From contig NZ_JAFAIX010000006.1 of assembly GCF_019236475.1 (NCBI RefSeq), positions 175,062 to 239,061 of the forward strand: DNA of 64,000 nt, in the 5' to 3' direction. This stretch comes from Chitinophaga sp. GTDB lineage: Bacteria; Bacteroidota; Bacteroidia; Chitinophagales; Chitinophagaceae. The position numbers were made by a program, and so were the translations under genes. The notes beneath the pieces were generated by a model. It was not told where the DNA came from and did not search any database. It saw only the letters and a list, made by a program, of their open reading frames with translations. Of this stretch, positions 43,874 through 53,328 are shown piece after piece. How positions within the stretch are numbered: the first letter of the stretch is position 1; every line of letters starts with the position of its first letter.

Positions 43874-45550
43874 ATGAATCACACGCTGCATTATCTTGAT
43901 TACCTTGTTTTCCTCATTTATTTTATCATCGTTGCGGGATACGGGTACTACATTTACAAGAAGAAAAAGAAGGCAACAACCGACTCAAAAGATTTCTTTC
44001 TTGCTGAAGGTTCTCTTACTTGGTGGGCCATTGGTGCTTCCCTGATTGCATCCAACATCTCTGCTGAACAGTTTATCGGGATGTCTGGAAACGGCTTCAA
44101 TATAGGGTTGGCTATTTCCACTTATGAATGGATGGCAGCTGCTACGCTAATAGTGGTGGCGGTCTTTTTCCTGCCTATTTACCTTAAAAACAAGATCTAT
44201 ACCATGCCCCAGTTCCTGGAACGCAGGTATAATCAAACGGTAGCTACCATCATGGCAGTATTCTGGCTGCTATTGTACGTGATTGTGAACCTTACATCTA
44301 TCCTTTATCTGGGCGCACTGGCCATTACTACCATTTCTGGTATTAATTTCTACGTGTGTATGGTGAGCTTGGCGATATTTGCCATCATCATCACCCTGGG
44401 AGGTATGAAGGTAATCGGTTATACAGACGTAATCCAGGTGTTTTTCTTGATCCTGGGAGGTCTGGCCACTACTTACCTGGCCCTCCAACTGGTATCCAGC
44501 CAGTTTGGTAGTACAGGCGTATTGAATGGCTTCAAACTGATGACACAACATGCCAGCGACCATTTCCACATGATTATCCATAAGGAGAATCCGAAATTCC
44601 TGGACTTACCTGGACTGAGTGTATTGATTGGAGGTATGTGGATTGTAAACCTGAACTATTGGGGATGTAACCAATACATCACACAGCGTGCTTTGGGTGC
44701 GGATCTAAAAACGGCTCGTAATGGTTTGTTGTTCGCGGGTTTCCTGAAACTCCTGATGCCTATCATCGTGGTGTTGCCAGGTATCGCAGCTTTTGTACTT
44801 TGGAAAGAAGGTCAGTTCCAGCAGGAAATGATGAAAAATGGTTCTTTAAATGCGGATAACGCTTATCCTGTACTGCTGAACCTGCTGCCGGTTGGATTGA
44901 AAGGTCTTTCTTTTGCAGCCCTGACCGCCGCTGTAGTGGCATCTTTAGCTGGTAAAGCGAATAGTATCTCCACAATCTTCTCCCTGGATATTTATAAGAA
45001 AATCTATAATAAAGATGCAGATGAAAAGACAATCGTAGGCGTTGGCCGTTGGGTGGTAGTGATAGCCATGGTGATTGCGGTGGTAATTTCTAACTTCCTC
45101 GGTATCGACAAAAAAGGAGGCTTCCAGTTCATCCAGGAATATACCGGTTTCGTATCTCCGGGCGTATTCGCCATGTTTGCACTGGGCTTCTTCTGGAAAC
45201 GCACTACTTCCAGCGCAGCACTGTTCGCTATGATCGGTGGTCTGATGCTGTCTTTCTTCTTCAAATTCCTCCCTGGATTCGCAAACTTAGAAGGCCTGAA
45301 CGCCATCGGCTTATCTGTAATGAACCCGGATTCAGGACTGTTTGAAATTCCATTCATCGACAGAATGGGTATCGTATTTCTGATCTGCGTGATTGGTATG
45401 GTGATTATCACCCTGGCTAATCCTAAGAGCGTAGACAATCCGAAAGGACTTGCCATCGATGCTTCTATGTTCAAACCATCACTGGGCTTTACTGTTGGCG
45501 CAGTGCTGATTTGCGGTGTCCTGATGGCACTCTACACTGTTTTCTGGTAG
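43874..45550 (+). CDS. Sodium/sugar symporter (SSS family), probably for xylose
   Basis: A 558-residue membrane protein with about 14 helices, of the sodium:solute symporter family. It starts HTLHYLDYLVFLIYFIIVAG; the signature region includes GSLTWWAIGASLIASNISAEQ-like sequence (as two parts EGSLTWWAIGASLIA and SNISAEQFIGMSG) typical of SglT sugar transporters, and LNYWGCNQYITQRALGA. Because xylulokinase and xylose isomerase follow, the likely substrate is xylose. ATG 43874 is taken as the start rather than a TTG nine bases earlier. It begins the xylose cluster. Confidence 0.9.
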   Translation: MNHTLHYLDYLVFLIYFIIVAGYGYYIYKKKKKATTDSKDFFLAEGSLTWWAIGASLIASNISAEQFIGMSGNGFNIGLAISTYEWMAAATLIVVAVFFLPIYLKNKIYTMPQFLERRYNQTVATIMAVFWLLLYVIVNLTSILYLGALAITTISGINFYVCMVSLAIFAIIITLGGMKVIGYTDVIQVFFLILGGLATTYLALQLVSSQFGSTGVLNGFKLMTQHASDHFHMIIHKENPKFLDLPGLSVLIGGMWIVNLNYWGCNQYITQRALGADLKTARNGLLFAGFLKLLMPIIVVLPGIAAFVLWKEGQFQQEMMKNGSLNADNAYPVLLNLLPVGLKGLSFAALTAAVVASLAGKANSISTIFSLDIYKKIYNKDADEKTIVGVGRWVVVIAMVIAVVISNFLGIDKKGGFQFIQEYTGFVSPGVFAMFALGFFWKRTTSSAALFAMIGGLMLSFFFKFLPGFANLEGLNAIGLSVMNPDSGLFEIPFIDRMGIVFLICVIGMVIITLANPKSVDNPKGLAIDASMFKPSLGFTVGAVLICGVLMALYTVFW

Positions 45551-45582
45551 TCGTTTAATCTTAAAAATAAATAACTTCAGTA

Positions 45583-45605
45583 GGTCGCACCATTTTGGTG
45601 CGACC
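45583..45605 (+). other. Intercistronic hairpin between the symporter and xylB
   Basis: GGTCGCACCA (45583-45592) pairs with TGGTGCGACC (45596-45605), loop TTT, without a T tract. It may stabilise or process the polycistronic mRNA rather than terminate it. Confidence 0.55.
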
Positions 45606-45640
45606 GCTGAATATCTATTGCCAACGAAAAATCATTCGAT

Positions 45641-47146
45641 ATGTATTTTATAGGCTACGATATAGGTTCTTCCTCCATTAAAGCGGCATTACTGGATGCC
45701 GATTCTGGTAAATGTCTGGCCAGTGCTATCAGCCCTTCCAGGGAAATGCCCATGCAGGTTTTACATACTGGTTGGGCAGAGCAAGACCCGGATCGGTGGT
45801 GGAGTGAAATAATTAATGCCACGAGGTTATTGCAACAGCAATTCAGCTTCGATCCTAAGATTGTAAAGGGTATTGGCATCGCTTATCAAATGCATGGATT
45901 GGTATGCGTAGACAGACAGCAGCAGGTGCTGAGACCTGCTATCATCTGGTGTGATAGTCGCGCTGTAGAAACGGGCCGTCAGGCATTCACGGCATTGGGC
46001 GAGAAATATTGTCTCACCCACCTGTTGAATTCACCAGGCAACTTTACCGCTTCCAAGCTGCGCTGGGTACAGGAAAATGAACCGCATGTGTATGAGCGTA
46101 TACATAAGATTATGTTACCGGGAGACTACATTGCCATGAAGCTCACAGGTCAAATCGCCACTACGGTATCTGGCCTTTCTGAAGGCACCTTCTGGGATTT
46201 TACCCGTCAATCCATAGCCGACGAACTATTAAAATATTACAACATTGATCCCGCATTGCTGGCCACGATAGTGCCTACCTTCGGAGAGCAAGGCCTACTA
46301 ACGGAAGCTGCCGCGGATATCCTGGGTCTTCATCCAGGTACGCCTGTTACTTACAGAGCTGGCGATCAACCTAACAATGCTTTCTCCCTGAACGTACTAC
46401 AGCCCGGCGAAGCTGCTACCACAGCGGGTACTTCCGGCGTCGTATATGCTGTCAGCGATCAACATGCCCACGATAGCCAGAGCAGAGTCAATACATTCGT
46501 GCATGTCAATAACATGGATGGTGGCGGCGTACGCAATGGCGTATTGATGTGCCTCAATGGTACCGGTATCGCCAACAGTTGGCTGAAATCGGCCGTAGGA
46601 GATATGAGCTACCCAGAAATGAATGAACTGGCCGCCACTGCACCTATTGGCGCCGGCGGATTACAGGTATTTCCATTTGGCAATGGCGCTGAAAGAATCT
46701 TGGGCAATATGCGTATAGGGGCTACCGTTAGTCAACTCGATTTTAATCTTCATAGCCAAGCGCACTTGCTGCGCGCAGTGCAGGAAGGGATTGTATTTGG
46801 TCTGAATTATGGCATGGATATCATGGCAGAAATGGGACCTTCTATACACCGTGTACGCGCAGGACAGGCAAACATGTTCCTTAGTCCGCTCTTCCGCGAA
46901 GCATTCGCAAATACTGCCAATGTGGTGATTGAGCTATACAATACAGACGGTGCTCAGGGTGCGGCCAGAGGGGCAGCCACCGGCGCAGGCTATTATAATT
47001 TTAAGTCAGCCTTCCATGGTATGGAATGTTTGGCGGTGATTGAACCACAGTCACACTTACAGCAACAGTACCGGGATGCATACGGTCATTGGCTGTATGG
47101 ACTGAAACAGCAACTTTCCCTCGGTGAAAATGCTGACAATCTCTAA
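45641..47146 (+). CDS. xylB: Xylulokinase
   Basis: A 501-residue FGGY-family kinase that phosphorylates D-xylulose to xylulose 5-phosphate. The N-terminal ATPase-fold phosphate loop is YDIGSSSIKAALLD; YQMHGLVCVDRQQQVLRPAI and WCDSRAVETG are typical; the second ATP site has GGLQVFPFGNGAE and ADGAQGAARGAATGAG-like sequence (YNTDGAQGAARGAATGAG). It lies 90 bases after the symporter and 21 bases before xylA. Confidence 0.94.
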   Translation: MYFIGYDIGSSSIKAALLDADSGKCLASAISPSREMPMQVLHTGWAEQDPDRWWSEIINATRLLQQQFSFDPKIVKGIGIAYQMHGLVCVDRQQQVLRPAIIWCDSRAVETGRQAFTALGEKYCLTHLLNSPGNFTASKLRWVQENEPHVYERIHKIMLPGDYIAMKLTGQIATTVSGLSEGTFWDFTRQSIADELLKYYNIDPALLATIVPTFGEQGLLTEAAADILGLHPGTPVTYRAGDQPNNAFSLNVLQPGEAATTAGTSGVVYAVSDQHAHDSQSRVNTFVHVNNMDGGGVRNGVLMCLNGTGIANSWLKSAVGDMSYPEMNELAATAPIGAGGLQVFPFGNGAERILGNMRIGATVSQLDFNLHSQAHLLRAVQEGIVFGLNYGMDIMAEMGPSIHRVRAGQANMFLSPLFREAFANTANVVIELYNTDGAQGAARGAATGAGYYNFKSAFHGMECLAVIEPQSHLQQQYRDAYGHWLYGLKQQLSLGENADNL

Positions 47147-47167
47147 ATTTTAAAAATCCACATAGTT

Positions 47168-48496
47168 ATGAGTATTACACTTGGAAACAGCGAGTATTTT
47201 AAAGGCATCGGTAAAATCAACTATGAAGGCCCTAATACGGATAATCCGTTGGCCTATCGCTGGTATGATGAAAACAGGATCATCGCTGGCAAATCAATGA
47301 AAGAATTATTTCGCTTTGCGGTATCATACTGGCATACCTTCTGTGGCACCGGTGGAGATCCATTCGGTCCTGGTACAAAGCAATTCCCATGGCTGACCGC
47401 CACCGATGCTGTTCAGAGCGCGAAAGATAAAATGGATGCTGCTTTTGAGTTCATCACTAAAATGGGACTGCCATACTACTGCTTCCACGACGTGGATCTG
47501 GTAGACGAAGGTAGCAACGTAGCGGAGTATGAAAGTCGCATGCAGCAAATAGTGGCCTATGCAAAAGAAAAGCAGCAGGCGAGTGGTGTGAAATTACTTT
47601 GGGGAACCGCCAATGTATTTAGTAATCCACGCTATATGAATGGTGCTTCTACCAACCCAGAATTCTCTGTGGTGGCTTATGCTGGCGCTCAGGTGAAAAA
47701 CTCCCTGGATGCTACTATTGCCCTCAATGGGGAAAACTATGTTTTCTGGGGTGGCCGCGAAGGTTATATGACTTTACTGAACACCAATATGAAAAGGGAA
47801 CAGGAACACCTGGCCCGCTTCCTTACTATGGCGCGTGATTATGCCCGCAAACAAGGATTTAAAGGTACTTTCTTCATCGAGCCTAAACCTTGCGAACCTA
47901 CGAAACATCAATATGATTACGATAGCGCTACTGTTATCGGATTCCTCCGCCATTACGGACTGGACAAGGATTTTAAACTGAACATAGAAGTAAACCACGC
48001 TACCCTGGCAGGACATACCTTCCAGCACGAACTACAAGTGGCCGCTGATGCTGGTATGTTGGGAAGCATAGATGCTAACCGTGGCGATGCACAGAATGGT
48101 TGGGATACTGACCAGTTTCCTACCAACCTGAATGACCTGATTGAGAGCATGCTGATCATCCTGGAAGCTGGCGGATTTGCTGGTGGCGGCGTAAACTTCG
48201 ATGCTAAAACCCGTCGTAACTCTACTGATCTGGAAGATATTTTCCACGCGCATATTGGTGGCATTGATACCTTTGCACGCGCAGCCATTGTAGCGGAAAA
48301 GGTACTGACACAAACTACGTATAAGCAATTCCGTAAGGACAGATATGCCTCCTTCGATAGTGGAAAAGGTAAAGAATTCGAAGCAGGTCAACTGACCCTG
48401 GAAGACCTCCGCAACTTCGCTGCTGCTGGTCCGGAACCTAAGCTGATCAGCGGTAAACAGGAATGGCTGGAAAATATTATTAACAATTGTATTTAA
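47168..48496 (+). CDS. xylA: Xylose isomerase
   Basis: A 442-residue class II xylose isomerase converting D-xylose to D-xylulose with two divalent metals. Diagnostic parts are [14 protein letters not shown] (catalytic His), [50 protein letters not shown] and GSIDANRGD for metal ligands. Length is that of class II enzymes. Close linkage to xylB and the epimerase shows a full xylose entry pathway into the pentose phosphate route. Confidence 0.97.
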   Translation: MSITLGNSEYFKGIGKINYEGPNTDNPLAYRWYDENRIIAGKSMKELFRFAVSYWHTFCGTGGDPFGPGTKQFPWLTATDAVQSAKDKMDAAFEFITKMGLPYYCFHDVDLVDEGSNVAEYESRMQQIVAYAKEKQQASGVKLLWGTANVFSNPRYMNGASTNPEFSVVAYAGAQVKNSLDATIALNGENYVFWGGREGYMTLLNTNMKREQEHLARFLTMARDYARKQGFKGTFFIEPKPCEPTKHQYDYDSATVIGFLRHYGLDKDFKLNIEVNHATLAGHTFQHELQVAADAGMLGSIDANRGDAQNGWDTDQFPTNLNDLIESMLIILEAGGFAGGGVNFDAKTRRNSTDLEDIFHAHIGGIDTFARAAIVAEKVLTQTTYKQFRKDRYASFDSGKGKEFEAGQLTLEDLRNFAAAGPEPKLISGKQEWLENIINNCI

Positions 48497-48540
48497 TATT
48501 TTTAATTAATTTGTAAGCCCTTATTTCAAAAACAGGAACA

Positions 48541-49491
48541 ATGAGATTTAGTATTCATTCAATACATGAAGCAGGCTTTGATATTGTAGCGCTGAAGGAT
48601 GGTGCTGGCGCCACAGTTGAAATCATCCCTGCACACGGTGCATTGCTGCACGGTTTTAAGGTTACAAAAGGAGCGGAAACCCTCAATTTGATTGATAGTT
48701 ATCGCGACCTGGCCGATATGCAGCAGGATTTGAAAAGCAGCTTTAAGAATGTAAAACTAAGTCCATATGCCTGTAGGATTAAAGATGCTCGGTATACCTT
48801 CAATGGAAAAGACTATGTGCTGGAACAGACCATAGCGCCGGGAAATGCCATTCATGGCTTACTGTACGATGCTCCATTCAAAGTGGTGGCACAACATGCC
48901 GATGACACCAAAGCATCTTTGACACTGGCTTACAGCTATGAACAGCACGATGCAGGATATCCATTTGCGTATGATTGCACAGCAACTTATACGCTTTTGC
49001 CAGGCAATGAATTGCAGGTAAGCACGAGTATCACCAGCAGAAGTAATGATATCATGCCGCTGATGGACGGATGGCATCCTTATTTCACCACAGGTACTCC
49101 CGTTGATGAACTGGAACTGACATTTGCATCAAAGGAAATTGTAGAATTCGACGCCAAGCTGATTCCTACCGGAAAGGTGTTGCCTTATACGGAGTTTACA
49201 AAAGGTAAGCTGCTAGCGGGTGTGGAGTTGGACAATTCTTTCCTGTTAGATTTCGTACAGGCGCAACCGTTAGCGGTACTGTATGATCCGAAAAAGCAGA
49301 TTCGTATCAGTTTCTTCCCTGGGGAAAACTATCCGGTATTGCAGATATATATTCCGCCGCATCGCAATAGTATTGCCATTGAAAATCTGACGGGTGCTCC
49401 CAATGCCTTCAATAATGGGTTGGGGTTAGTACAACTGGCGCCAGGTGAGACAAGAACATTTGATACCTGCATCAAGACAGAAATCCTGTAA
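48541..49491 (+). CDS. Aldose 1-epimerase family protein
   Basis: A 316-residue mutarotase-like beta-sandwich enzyme. The catalytic residues appear in NAIHGLLYDAPF and the acid/base region YEQHDAGYPFAYDC; DGWHPYFTTG and ENLTGAPNAFNNGLGL are family signatures. It likely interconverts the anomers of xylose or of another sugar so that the alpha form reaches the isomerase. It is 44 bases after xylA and ends the cluster; a strong terminator follows. Confidence 0.9.
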   Translation: MRFSIHSIHEAGFDIVALKDGAGATVEIIPAHGALLHGFKVTKGAETLNLIDSYRDLADMQQDLKSSFKNVKLSPYACRIKDARYTFNGKDYVLEQTIAPGNAIHGLLYDAPFKVVAQHADDTKASLTLAYSYEQHDAGYPFAYDCTATYTLLPGNELQVSTSITSRSNDIMPLMDGWHPYFTTGTPVDELELTFASKEIVEFDAKLIPTGKVLPYTEFTKGKLLAGVELDNSFLLDFVQAQPLAVLYDPKKQIRISFFPGENYPVLQIYIPPHRNSIAIENLTGAPNAFNNGLGLVQLAPGETRTFDTCIKTEIL

Positions 49492-49542
49492 AAATTAACA
49501 AATTAGATGGCTGTGCTACTGGCGCAGCAGCAAATAACATAG

Positions 49543-49574
49543 ATCCTTGCAACTGCGTGTTGCAAGGATTTTTT
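49543..49574 (+). terminator. Terminator of the xylose cluster
   Basis: An 11-bp stem ATCCTTGCAAC / GTTGCAAGGAT (49543-49553 with 49559-49569), loop TGCGT, then T6. Confidence 0.9.
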
Positions 49575-49692
49575 GCTTTAATAAAAGACTAAACCCCTAA
49601 TATTGTATTGTTAATAACTTGAACATAAGAAGTGTCTGAGCTGTTGAAATGAAAGAGTTGTTCGTTAGGATTTAAACTAATACAGGAAAATT

Positions 49693-50409
49693 ATGAAGCA
49701 ATTTGCCCGCATTTTGGCCTTATGCTGTGCATGGGGATGGTTAACCATACAGCTCGTTCAGGCGCAGGTGACGGTATCCGGGGTGGTATCTGATACCAAC
49801 CGGTTGGTGTTGCCTTATGCCACCGTTACTAACCTCAAAACTGGAAAGCATTCCGTTACAGACCAGGGTGGGTTTTACAGGATTACGGCCTCTCGTGGAG
49901 ATAGGCTTACTGTTTCTTTCGTAGGGTATAATTCCGACACGGTAACGGTTACTTCGGCTTCTGGGGAACAGACGATCAATATCAGAATGACGGTAACCAG
50001 TAAATTCCTGAAAGGGGTGGATATCAGTGCGAAGTATTCGCCATATCAACTGGATTCCATTGCCAGAAGGGAACAATATGGCTATATCCTGGATTTGCCT
50101 AATAAACCGTTGGCAGGGGGAAATACGCCACAGGGTGCGGGAATTGTTTTCAGTCCGATCACCCGTTTTTCCAAGAAAGAGAAGCAAAAGCGGCAGTTTA
50201 AGGAGAATTACTTAAAGATGGAGGAGGAGAAGTATATCGATTCCAGGTTTACTCCTTTATTGGTAAGTCGGGTAACTGGTTTGTCGGGTGATTCACTGCA
50301 GCATTTCATACGAGATAATTATCCTACCTATGATCAGATGCGTGGCATGGATACGAATGATTTATATTACTGGATTACAGACCGATTTAAAAGCTGGAAG
50401 AAGAAATAA
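49693..50409 (+). CDS. Secreted protein with carboxypeptidase-D regulatory-like domain
   Basis: A 238-residue protein. A signal peptide (1-24, ending QLVQAQ) leads into a transthyretin-like carboxypeptidase regulatory-like domain (about 26-100, TVSGVVSDTNRLVLPYATVT and LTVSFVGYNSDTVTV), the type usually found at the N-terminus of SusC proteins. Here no plug or barrel follows; the C-terminal half is charged (KKEKQKRQFKENYLKMEEEK) and ends DRFKSWKKK. It therefore is a free-standing envelope protein of unknown role. It stands alone with its own terminator. Confidence 0.82.
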   Translation: MKQFARILALCCAWGWLTIQLVQAQVTVSGVVSDTNRLVLPYATVTNLKTGKHSVTDQGGFYRITASRGDRLTVSFVGYNSDTVTVTSASGEQTINIRMTVTSKFLKGVDISAKYSPYQLDSIARREQYGYILDLPNKPLAGGNTPQGAGIVFSPITRFSKKEKQKRQFKENYLKMEEEKYIDSRFTPLLVSRVTGLSGDSLQHFIRDNYPTYDQMRGMDTNDLYYWITDRFKSWKKK

Positions 50410-50428
50410 AAGAGACTGAATATAAGTC

Positions 50429-50466
50429 GAAAGGGCCTGCATCATGCAGGCCCTTTCTTTATTTTT
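50429..50466 (+). terminator. Terminator after the carboxypeptidase-regulatory-like protein
   Basis: A 13-bp perfect stem GAAAGGGCCTGCA / TGCAGGCCCTTTC (50429-50441 with 50445-50457), loop TCA, then TTTATTTTTC. Confidence 0.9.
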
Positions 50467-50739
50467 CATCTTCAGTTAAAAACGTGATTAAAGTGATAAT
50501 TTCGGGAGACACGTGCCTTCTTTCCATTAGTTGTGCTGAAGGAAGGGTTTAATTGTCCTTAGGTGTCAGATCAACATATCACAGCTTAGAATACTTTCAA
50601 TTTTTATGCTTTTGCACTAAAAATGCTTGTTTTTAGTCTTTTTTATTATGTTTCTTGGACTATTGATAGGCTATTCTAGATACCAGATCCATTTGATTAT
50701 AGTGGTCAATAGCTGATTGCAAACTGCTTCAGTAAAAGT

Positions 50740-51290
50740 TCCAAATTTGATGCATTACTCTTAAATCGGAGGAGCTACTTCACTAGTAGTTAAAACGAAA
50801 GTTAATTGTCATCGCTTTAATTTATAGTCCAGCATCTGAAGAGTTGCGGCCAATGAAATAGAAACTACTTCACTATAGTCTTACAAGCTGGCTGCTCTTA
50901 TATCAAATTATTCCTATTCTGACAAGTAGTTGCCCATGCAAGAGGAACTGGTTCACTATGGCCTTACAAGCTGGCTGCTCTTAAATCAAATTATTCCTAT
51001 TCTGACGAGTAGTTGCCCATGCAAGAGGAACTGGTTCACTATGGTCTAACAAGCTTGCTGCTACCTCTTTTATGAATTATTCCTATGCTGATGAATTGCT
51101 GCCTATTAAGAGAGGAACTACTTCACTATGGTTGAAAATGATAGTTGGCTGTAACCTCTTTTGTTAATTATTCCAATTCTGGTGGATTGCTGCCTAATGT
51201 TAGAGGAACATATTTACTGATAGTTGGCTGTTACCTCTATTCTCAATTATTTCAAATCTAATGAATAGTTACCTAAATAAGAAGTAACAA
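50740..51290. repeat. Degenerate tandem array, about six units of 83-90 bp
   Basis: Units are anchored by a TTCACTA motif at about 50781, 50871, 50954, 51037 and 51124 and a weaker one near 51214, so the spacing is 90, 83, 83, 87, 90. Two central units (50871-51036) differ at only about four bases; outer ones are diverged. Each unit carries AGAGGAAC, and an AT-rich block AAATTATTCCTATTCTGA, then CCTCT or GCTCTT downstream, so an AGAGG/CCTCT stem can form per unit. No ORF is supported. The stretches 50467-50740 and 51290-51518 hold nothing recognisable. Confidence 0.7.
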
Positions 51291-51518
51291 TTCATAATTG
51301 TTCTAAATAATCACTGAATATTAGCTTAATCAGCAAATTTATCAAGGCTAGTTAATTGCTATAGCGCAAGATGGAGTATCCTGCTATAGTGTATTATTAT
51401 AGCTATCTATTGACTTTTCTTGAATGGATTAGTTGTATACTATGGAGTGTGAGCTAAAACCAGTTCACTGTCGTTCTTGCATTAACAGTTAGTTGGTGGT
51501 AGCTTTCCGTACTCCCGA

Positions 51519-52613
51519 TTAGTTGTATACTTTTACGAGGTATACGAATTCCTCTACTTTTTTGATCTGATCTACACGGTTGAGGCCTTCCAGTTTGCTT
51601 TTATGGCTCCATTCCCTTTTAGGTTGCTTATCTTTTGGCATTTCATCCAGCAGTCGTTTAAGATGTGCTGATTTCACTGCGAAGGCGATGCCATCTGCGG
51701 TGGTTTGTTTGCCAGTGATAATACCAACGATATCGCCTTTAGCGTCCAATAGAGGTCCGCCGCTATTGCCTGGATTGACAGGTATGGAAACTTGGTAGGC
51801 AGTTGTATCCCCGTTGAAACCAGTTTTGGCGGAGATATAACCTTTGCCATAAACGATTTCATCTCTTGGGTAGCCCATGGTGAATACTTCCTCACCCAGT
51901 GTAACACTTTGAGGTTTGAGTGCGTATGGCAGTGGTTGACTTTTAAAAGTACTGTCTGCTATTTTCAGAACCGCGAGATCGCTGGAAATATCTTCAAATA
52001 CGCTGACCGCTTTAAAGGCTTCCCCTTTGGTATTTTGTACATAGATGGAATCGGCTCCAGCTACTACGTGGAGGTTGGTAACAATATAACCGTTTCCAGA
52101 CACTGCAAAACCGGTACCACCATAGGTGCCAGGATTGATTGGTGCCTTGTTTTTATCTTTAATATCGTTGATCAGGGCGTTTTGAGAGCGTTGAATATTG
52201 TTCAGTACGCGTCTAACGTCCTCATACTGAGCGGTAGACTTATTGCGGCTGTTGTTTTGTAGAATCGCAATGGTAGACAGTGAAGTCACCAAGGCAATGC
52301 AGGCAGCGGCAGCCAAATTGGTAATTGTACGACGACGTATGCGGGTCCGTTTGGCAGCCTGATTGGCTTCCATCGCCTCCATACATAAAGTACTCATATC
52401 CAATTCTCCGTGGATAGCATCCATCTGGGATTGGAGTTGTTGACGACGGCTCATGTGGTCCAGTCCCTGGAGTAGGAGCTGGTGTTCTTCCACCTGGCGG
52501 TTAATTTGAGGATTGGTACGACGCAGTTCATCAAAGGCAGCTTTCTCCTGCACGCTCATTTCCCCTTCCAGGTAACGCTCAATTTCGCTGATCAGAAACA
52601 AATCTTCTTTCAT
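51519..52613 (-). CDS. Anti-sigma factor fused to a trypsin-like (S1C) serine protease
   Basis: A 364-residue membrane protein with an unusual fusion. Residues 1-50 (LISEIERYLEGEMSVQEKA) resemble the cytoplasmic sigma-binding domain of anti-sigma factors; a basic patch RTRIRRR is followed by one transmembrane helix (about 98-118); residues about 160-320 form a periplasmic chymotrypsin-fold protease of HtrA type with a complete triad: His182 (VTNLHVVAG), Asp212 (SSDLAVLKI), Ser284 (NPGNSGGPLL). No PDZ domain follows. It lies 6 bases after an ECF sigma gene on the same strand, so sensing protease and sigma inhibitor are one polypeptide. Function by inference: regulated self-cleavage or envelope proteolysis tied to sigma release. 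Confidence 0.88.
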   Translation of the reverse strand: MKEDLFLISEIERYLEGEMSVQEKAAFDELRRTNPQINRQVEEHQLLLQGLDHMSRRQQLQSQMDAIHGELDMSTLCMEAMEANQAAKRTRIRRRTITNLAAAACIALVTSLSTIAILQNNSRNKSTAQYEDVRRVLNNIQRSQNALINDIKDKNKAPINPGTYGGTGFAVSGNGYIVTNLHVVAGADSIYVQNTKGEAFKAVSVFEDISSDLAVLKIADSTFKSQPLPYALKPQSVTLGEEVFTMGYPRDEIVYGKGYISAKTGFNGDTTAYQVSIPVNPGNSGGPLLDAKGDIVGIITGKQTTADGIAFAVKSAHLKRLLDEMPKDKQPKREWSHKSKLEGLNRVDQIKKVEEFVYLVKVYN

Positions 52614-52619
52614 GGCTGC

Positions 52620-53195
52620 TTATAATGATGTATTGTATTTATCGAAAAATATTTTTTTGAGTCGCATCAGACACTTGTACTTCTGGGTTTTGGCGTTCTC
52701 TGAATTAGTATAGCCAAATTTCTCCGCTATTTCCTGCATGGACTTTTTGTGGAGGTAATAATCTTCCAGAATGGTTTTACAAGGTTGCCCGAGACTTCCC
52801 ATCGCATGTTCCATTATCTTGTATTGCTCATCTTTCGCCTGGTGTTCATCTATTATGTCCGTTGCTGGGATAGTTTCCTCTAGTTCCTCTGGTAATGCAT
52901 AGAGGCCGTGGTTGCTTTGTAACTTTTTCAGCCACAGATGACGACATACAGAATAGAGAAAGGTTTTTAACCGGCTCGTCAGTGTAAAATCCCCACCACA
53001 TACCTTCTCATATAATACAATTATGGCCTCCTGGAACACATCCTTGGCATCATCCTCAGACCCATTATGCTGCAAAATCATGCGTAAAACAACCGGAAAG
53101 TTCTCTGAATAGATGATTTCCAATGATTTACCATCACTTTTTGCCAATCCCAGCAATAAATCCTTGTCTTTTCCTATGTCTTGAATATGCTTCAC
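52620..53195 (-). CDS. ECF-type RNA polymerase sigma factor
   Basis: A 191-residue sigma-70 family protein. Region 2 is seen in EDDAKDVFQEAIIVLYEKV and SRLKTFLYSVCRHLWLKKL; region 4 in HKKSMQEIAEKFGYTNSENA with a helix-turn-helix (SENAKTQKYKCLMRLKKI). The linker is acidic. It is immediately followed (6-base gap) by the anti-sigma/protease fusion, the standard arrangement for sigma and its inhibitor. A motif GGGTTACC on this strand lies 26 bases upstream of the start and is mirrored in front of the divergent lipoprotein gene, suggesting autoregulation. Confidence 0.9.
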   Translation of the reverse strand: MKHIQDIGKDKDLLLGLAKSDGKSLEIIYSENFPVVLRMILQHNGSEDDAKDVFQEAIIVLYEKVCGGDFTLTSRLKTFLYSVCRHLWLKKLQSNHGLYALPEELEETIPATDIIDEHQAKDEQYKIMEHAMGSLGQPCKTILEDYYLHKKSMQEIAEKFGYTNSENAKTQKYKCLMRLKKIFFDKYNTSL

Positions 53196-53220
53196 TCTTT
53201 AATACAGTTAAAAGGCTTTT

Positions 53221-53268
53221 GGTAACCCAAAGTACCGAAAAAAAAATTTTTTAAAACAATGGGTTACC
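53221..53268. promoter_or_regulatory. Divergent inverted GGGTTACC motifs
   Basis: GGTAACCC (53221-53228) and GGGTTACC (53261-53268) face away from each other, 32 bases apart, each in a TGGGTTACC(T/A)TTT-like context. One points to the sigma operon and one to the small lipoprotein gene. TATAAA lies 16 bases beyond the rightward copy. No TANNTTTG box precedes the lipoprotein gene, so these may be -35 elements for the ECF sigma factor itself. Confidence 0.5.
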
Positions 53269-53328
53269 TTTTGGGTGATCTGGGTATAAAAGGTAAATCA
53301 TTCAAAAAACATCCTAAATTATTGTACA

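Noticed and set aside
50740..51290. Possible CRISPR array
   Set aside because: The period is 83-90 bp with similarity along the whole unit, there are no short identical repeats with unique spacers, and no cas genes.
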